Below, one piece after another: positions 59,919 to 64,000 of a stretch of 64,000 bases of DNA; within the stretch, counting starts at the first letter, position 1; every line of letters begins with the position of its first letter. The translations under genes were made by a program, and so were the position numbers. This DNA is from Lachnospiraceae bacterium (GTDB lineage: Bacteria; Bacillota; Clostridia; Lachnospirales; Lachnospiraceae), in the NCBI GenBank assembly GCA_910574195.1, contig CAJTBF010000001.1, forward strand, positions 248,001 to 312,000. Reading direction: 5' to 3'. Below the pieces are notes generated by a model. It had not been told where the DNA came from. It searched no databases and saw only the letters and a list, made by a program, of their open reading frames with translations.

Positions 59919-61994
59919 CTATTCTGCTGCAGCTCTGGCTGCAATCTCTTTTTCCTGTACATCGGACGGCGCCTGCTCATATCTTGCAAAGGTATAAGCG
60001 TAGGTTCCTCTTCCACCTGTCATGGAACGAAGAATGGTGCAATATCCAAACAACCCCGTCATCGGAATATCCGCTTCAATAACCTGCTTTCCTCCGGCAA
60101 TCGGATTCATGCCAAGTACCCGGCCACGTCTTTTGTTCAGATCACCCATTACATCTCCGGTATAACTGTCCGGAACCGTTACTTTCAGAGAAACAATGGG
60201 TTCTAGAAGTACCGGATGCGCTTCCATGAAGCCCTTCTTAAATGCCTGAATGGTGGCCGTCTTAAATGCCATCTCCGAGGAATCTACCGGATGATAGGAA
60301 CCGTCATACAGCGTCGCCTTCACACCCACAACCGGATAACCTGCAAGAGGTCCTTTCAGAACGGAATCCTGCAGCCCTTTTTCCACCGCCGGGAAATAAT
60401 TCTTCGGTACGGCGCCTCCAACCACTACTTCCTCAAATACATAGGGTACTTCCAGATCTCCGGACGGTTCAAACCGCATCTTTACGTGCCCATACTGTCC
60501 ATGTCCACCGGACTGCTTCTTATACTTGGTGTCCACGTCCGAATTCTTGCGGATGGTCTCCCGAAACGCTACTTTTGGTGTCTCCAGAAGGATTTCCACC
60601 TTATACCTTGCTGCCAGTTTGCTGGCTGTGATCTCCAGATGCTGGTCTCCCATACCATACAGCAGCGACTGCCGGTTCTCGCTGTCCACTACGGCTTTCA
60701 AAGTCACATCCTCCGCCATCATCCGTGCCAGCGCCTGTGCCACCTTATCTTCCTCCCCTTTATTCTTTACGCGGTACCGCATATATGTATAGGGAACGGA
60801 ATATTCCGTCTTCGTATAGAGAACCTGCGTAGCCTTGGTGGAAAGTGTATCTCCGGTCTTCGTACTGGTCAGCTTCGCAATCGCTCCGATATCTCCGGCA
60901 AACAGTTCACTGACTTCCGTCGGTTTATTCCCGCACATTACATACAGCTTGCCCGGCTTTTCTTCGGATTCACTTCCCGCATTATACAGGACATCCTCTC
61001 CTTTGAGCACGCCGGAACATACTTTAATGAACGAATATTTCCCGATGAACGGATCCACCATCGTCTTAAACACGTATGCTGTCTTTGCCTTGGAAAAATC
61101 ATAATTCGCTTCAAAAATATCGTTCGTCGTCCGATTGATTCCCGCACAGCTTCTCTTATCCGGACTGGGGAAGAAACGTACAATATCCGAAAGCAGATTC
61201 GCCGCGCCCTGCGCCTGCACATTGGATCCCATGGCCACGGGAACGATGGAACCGTCCATCACTTCCGTACGCATTGCCGCACGGATCTCTTCCACAGAAA
61301 ATTCCTCGCCGCCGAAATACCGCTCCATGAACTCTTCGCTGGTTTCTGCCACCGCTTCCATCAGAGAATCCCGCAGCGTCTCCAGATTCGCCATACAATA
61401 TTCCGGGATCTCACATTCTTCTCTCTGTCCGATGCCGGTATATCTTCTTCCCGCATTCTTGATAATATTAATATATCCTACCAGCTTTTCATTCTCCCGG
61501 ATCGGCTGAAAATGAGGTGCAATCTTCTTGCCGTACTTTTCCGTCAAATCTTCCACTACCTGACGGAAACTGGCATCGTCCACATCCATCTCCGTCACGT
61601 AGATCATACGCGGCAGATTATACTTGTCGCACAGCTCCCACGCCTTTTCTGTTCCCACCTGGACTCCGGCTTTTCCGGACACCACGATGACGGCGGCATC
61701 GGCAGCGCTGACTGCCTCTTCCACTTCCCCGACAAAATCAAAATATCCCGGTGTATCCAGTATATTAATCTTCGCCTTTTCCCATTCGATCGGTACAATG
61801 CTTGTGCTGATCGAAAATCCACGCTTCTGTTCTTCCTTATCAAAATCACTTGTCGTATTGGACTCTGCAACTTTGCCCATACGGTTTGATGCTCCAGATA
61901 CATATAACATTGCTTCCACAAGACTTGTCTTCCCACTGCCTCCGTGTCCAAGCAATACTACATTTCTAATCTCATCTGTTCTGTAAACCTTCAT
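59919..61994 (-). CDS. Elongation factor G paralogue, type II (EF-G2-like)
   Basis: The 691-residue, five-domain translational GTPase has P-loop GHGGSGKT (16-23), DTPGYFDF (80-87) with Tyr84 where EF-G has the catalytic His, and TEMD (134-137) in place of the NKxD guanine-specificity motif. SGGHGQYGHVKM and GGAVPKNYFPAVEKG are domain IV/V EF-G sequence. The Tyr is shared with EF-G2/FusA2 paralogues. It is not the housekeeping fusA, which would sit with rpsL/rpsG. I start at ATG 61994, seven bases after AGGAGG. It stands alone between its own promoter and terminator. Role may be recycling, ribosome rescue or a stress state; unproven. Confidence 0.9.
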   Translation of the reverse strand: MKVYRTDEIRNVVLLGHGGSGKTSLVEAMLYVSGASNRMGKVAESNTTSDFDKEEQKRGFSISTSIVPIEWEKAKINILDTPGYFDFVGEVEEAVSAADAAVIVVSGKAGVQVGTEKAWELCDKYNLPRMIYVTEMDVDDASFRQVVEDLTEKYGKKIAPHFQPIRENEKLVGYINIIKNAGRRYTGIGQREECEIPEYCMANLETLRDSLMEAVAETSEEFMERYFGGEEFSVEEIRAAMRTEVMDGSIVPVAMGSNVQAQGAANLLSDIVRFFPSPDKRSCAGINRTTNDIFEANYDFSKAKTAYVFKTMVDPFIGKYSFIKVCSGVLKGEDVLYNAGSESEEKPGKLYVMCGNKPTEVSELFAGDIGAIAKLTSTKTGDTLSTKATQVLYTKTEYSVPYTYMRYRVKNKGEEDKVAQALARMMAEDVTLKAVVDSENRQSLLYGMGDQHLEITASKLAARYKVEILLETPKVAFRETIRKNSDVDTKYKKQSGGHGQYGHVKMRFEPSGDLEVPYVFEEVVVGGAVPKNYFPAVEKGLQDSVLKGPLAGYPVVGVKATLYDGSYHPVDSSEMAFKTATIQAFKKGFMEAHPVLLEPIVSLKVTVPDSYTGDVMGDLNKRRGRVLGMNPIAGGKQVIEADIPMTGLFGYCTILRSMTGGRGTYAYTFARYEQAPSDVQEKEIAARAAAE

Positions 61995-62065
61995 GCTGCT
62001 GCCTCCTTGCGTCATTTTTTACGTGCACTTTAGGATTCTGACCTCGCAGTACACACCATGTTCAT

Positions 62066-62094
62066 ATTGTACTAAATTTCTACATTTATTACAA
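62066..62094 (-). promoter_or_regulatory. Promoter of the EF-G-like gene
   Basis: On the minus strand TTGTAA (62094-62089), 17-base spacer, TACAAT (62071-62066), about 65 bases before the start codon region. Confidence 0.7.
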
Positions 62095-62311
62095 CTCTTT
62101 TATAAATATTTCACAACTTTTCTGCGATCATTCTATGGTATTTGTCTCTGTTGAATCATGTCCTCACGAAATACGCCAGACTGCGCATTCCTGAGCCGTG
62201 AAAAGTATTATCTGTCTCTTACAGAGGGAACCCGACACAGGTTTCCACTTGCAGCAGACCGTTTAAAATGCTAAAATGTCTGTATTGCAAAAGCAGAAAG
62301 GATTTTGAACT

Positions 62312-63409
62312 ATGTCTGAAAAGAAAATCGGATTCATAGGACTGGGACTGATCGGCGGCTCCATCGCAAAAGCAATCCGGCAATATTATCCTGCCTGGAA
62401 GATCCTGGCCTTTGATAAAAATAAAGAAACGCTGGCGCTGGCCGTACAGGAAGGAACTATTCATACCTCCTGTTCTTCTATTGACGAACATTTCCGGGAC
62501 TGTGCCTACATTTTTCTGTGTGCCCCTATTTCCTATAATACCGCTTATTTAAGTCAGCTCAAAGAGTATCTGGGGCCGGACTGTATCCTGACAGATGTAG
62601 GCAGCGTGAAAACATCCATCCATGAAGAAGTGACCGCATTGGGATTAGAAGAGTATTTTATCGGCGGCCATCCTATGGCAGGTTCCGAAAAAAGCGGATT
62701 TATCAATGCAAAAGCGCATCTGATCGAAAACGCATATTACATTCTGACACCGTCTGCCATGGTTTCCGAAGAAAAGTTATCCGCATATCGTACTTTCGTG
62801 GAATCGCTGAAAGCCCTTCCCATCATACTGGACTATCGGGAGCACGACTACGTCACAGGCACGATCAGTCATTTACCACACATTCTTGCGGCCAGCCTGG
62901 TCAATTTCGTTCGGAACACAGATACCAAGGAGGAATTGATGAAACATCTTGCCGCAGGCGGTTTTAAAGATATTACACGCATTGCCTCTTCCTCTCCGAT
63001 TATGTGGCAGCAGATCTGCTTAAAAAATAAAGAACATCTCTCACACATTCTTGGAGCATATATCCGGACATTGCAGCAGACAAAAGAATGGGTGGATACC
63101 GGAGAAGAAACCGCTCTTTATTCCATGTTCGAGACTTCCCGCGATTATCGGAATTCCATGCCCAACAGCTCCTGCGGTCCCATCAAAAAACAATATGCCG
63201 TATACTGTGATATCATTGACGAGGCCGGAGGAATCGCCACCATCGCCACCATTCTGGCAAGTAATCTGATCAATATCAAAAACATCGGCATTATTCACAA
63301 CCGGGAATTCGAGGAAGGAGTTCTGCGAATTGAATTTTATGAAGAAGAGGCTTCTGTGAGGGCCGCCGCACTTCTGAAAAAATACCGGTATATTGTCTAT
63401 GAAATTTAA
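62312..63409 (+). CDS. tyrA: Prephenate dehydrogenase with C-terminal ACT domain
   Basis: The 365-residue product has the NAD-binding GLGLIGGSIAKAI (GxGxxG), the DVGSVKTSIHEEV and GGHPMAGSEKSGF segments with the prephenate-contacting His, SHLPHILAASLV, and a C-terminal ACT domain from about 290 (GGIATIATILASNLINIKNIGIIHNREFEEGVLRIEF) for tyrosine feedback. It converts prephenate to hydroxyphenylpyruvate. It is followed by aroA in the same direction, so an aromatic amino acid operon starts here. Confidence 0.95.
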   Translation: MSEKKIGFIGLGLIGGSIAKAIRQYYPAWKILAFDKNKETLALAVQEGTIHTSCSSIDEHFRDCAYIFLCAPISYNTAYLSQLKEYLGPDCILTDVGSVKTSIHEEVTALGLEEYFIGGHPMAGSEKSGFINAKAHLIENAYYILTPSAMVSEEKLSAYRTFVESLKALPIILDYREHDYVTGTISHLPHILAASLVNFVRNTDTKEELMKHLAAGGFKDITRIASSSPIMWQQICLKNKEHLSHILGAYIRTLQQTKEWVDTGEETALYSMFETSRDYRNSMPNSSCGPIKKQYAVYCDIIDEAGGIATIATILASNLINIKNIGIIHNREFEEGVLRIEFYEEEASVRAAALLKKYRYIVYEI

Positions 63410-63430
63410 AAGACATTGAAACATTTGGCT

Positions 63431-63461
63431 GTAACAGTCCAGCCTTCGGCTCCCCTGTTAC
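63431..63461. repeat. Short REP palindrome between tyrA and aroA
   Basis: gtaacag (63431-63437) pairs with ctgttac (63455-63461) around cagcc-ttc-ggct. Same family as the copies at 15.85, 16.0, 17.6 and 29.9 kb, again just after a stop codon. Confidence 0.65.
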
Positions 63462-63536
63462 ATTACGCTTCGCCAGAGGCAGATATTTACTTGAAAAAAC
63501 GAAAACTTTTGTTCCAGGAAAGGACGGAATCATAGT

Positions 63537-64000
63537 ATGGATACCATAGAATTGACAAATATTACAGGATTGCGCGGAGAAGTCCGAGTGCCGGGAGACA
63601 AATCCATCTCTCACCGCAGCGTCATGCTTGGCGCCATTGCACAGGGCATCACAGAAGTCTCTCATTTTTTACAGGGGGCAGACTGCCTTGCCACCATCGA
63701 CTGTTTTCGCCGGATGGGAATTGAAGTGGAACACAGACAGACTTCTCTTGTAATCCACGGAAGAGGACTGCACGGATTACACGCTCCCACAGAACTTTTA
63801 AATGTAGGCAACAGCGGCACTACCACCCGGCTTCTATCCGGTATTCTGTCCGGGCAGCCTTTTGATTCCAAATTATCCGGAGATGAATCCCTCAATTCCC
63901 GCCCCATGAAGCGGATTATCGAACCGCTTACCCAAATGGGCGCCAATATTTCCAGTATTCTTCGAAACGACTGCGCACCGCTCTATATCACGCCGGGACA
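63537..64000 (+). CDS. aroA: 3-phosphoshikimate 1-carboxyvinyltransferase (EPSP synthase), 5' part, runs off the right edge
   Basis: An open frame from ATG 63537 continues to the window end without stop (154 residues seen). It starts MDTIELTNITGLRGEVRVPGDKSISHRSVMLGAIAQG; VPGDKSISHRS is the substrate-binding signature, and NVGNSGTTTRLLSGIL is the second EPSP synthase motif (GNSGTT), then SGDESLNSRPMKRIIEPLTQMGA. AAAGGA lies 10-15 bases upstream. It sits next to tyrA in the shikimate branch. Confidence 0.96.
   Translation, partial: MDTIELTNITGLRGEVRVPGDKSISHRSVMLGAIAQGITEVSHFLQGADCLATIDCFRRMGIEVEHRQTSLVIHGRGLHGLHAPTELLNVGNSGTTTRLLSGILSGQPFDSKLSGDESLNSRPMKRIIEPLTQMGANISSILRNDCAPLYITPG

Noticed and set aside
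60216-61889. 557-residue plus-strand frame opposite the EF-G-like gene
   Set aside because: Antisense of a strong protein match; its sequence is His/Arg/Ile-rich as expected from reverse reading.
59919-61994. Housekeeping fusA
   Set aside because: Changed G3 and G4 motifs and the absence of rpsL/rpsG/tuf neighbours indicate a paralogue.

Overview
The window reads as a chromosome segment of a spore-forming, low-to-mid GC Firmicute, most likely a Lachnospiraceae gut anaerobe (Blautia/Ruminococcus-like). The reasons are a dcw cluster that runs straight into spoIIGA-sigE with sigG nearby, a class II GalT, an anaerobe-type FprA flavodiiron protein, a Feo iron system with two small FeoA proteins, and gene order typical of that family. 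I see no rRNA, tRNA, CRISPR array or intact transposase. The nearest things to mobile DNA are several families of small palindromic repeats and one AT-rich restriction-modification pair.

Layout. 1-3.3 kb: a truncated AraC-type regulator divergent from galK-galT. 3.6-7 kb: flavin reductase, CBS/DRTGG-type pyrophosphatase and an S1-domain protein. 7.1-11.2 kb: ferrous iron operon (feoA-feoA-feoB-Cys-rich peptide) facing a GNAT gene and a DtxR-type regulator, with matching TTAG-N6-CTAA dyads in front of feoA and feoB. 11.3-13.1 kb: a HindIII-type restriction enzyme and methylase, visibly AT-rich. 13.3-18.2 kb: PadR-DUF1700-DUF4097 cassette, ArsC-like protein, FprA and a cytidylate-kinase-like protein, with repeat clusters between them. 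18.7-31.6 kb: lipoprotein foldase-like gene, mfd, pth, HAD phosphatase, sigG, putP, MBL/beta-CASP hydrolase, sigE and spoIIGA. 31.8-44 kb: the division/cell-wall cluster mraZ-rsmH-ftsL-two transpeptidases-mraY-murD-ftsW-ftsQ-ftsZ (murE, murF and murG absent). 44-52 kb: DegV, ZIP transporter, two unrecognised genes and TrkH/TrkA.

52.2-59.7 kb is the most unusual part: a five-gene co-directional signalling operon encoding a V4R ligand-binding protein, a soluble PAS-GGDEF diguanylate cyclase with an intact I-site, a lone receiver, a hybrid histidine kinase with pseudo-receiver, receiver and HPt, and a hybrid histidine kinase whose C-terminus is a complete DegV (FakB-type, fatty-acid-binding) domain. 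It is bounded by a strong terminator downstream and an inverted repeat upstream. 59.9-64 kb: a type II EF-G paralogue, then tyrA and the start of aroA running off the edge.

The other main novelty is a pair of 281-bp repeats (3.3 kb and 18.3 kb) with terminal inverted repeats and a 20-bp internal stem. The differences between the two copies preserve base pairing, including one compensatory T-A to G-C change.
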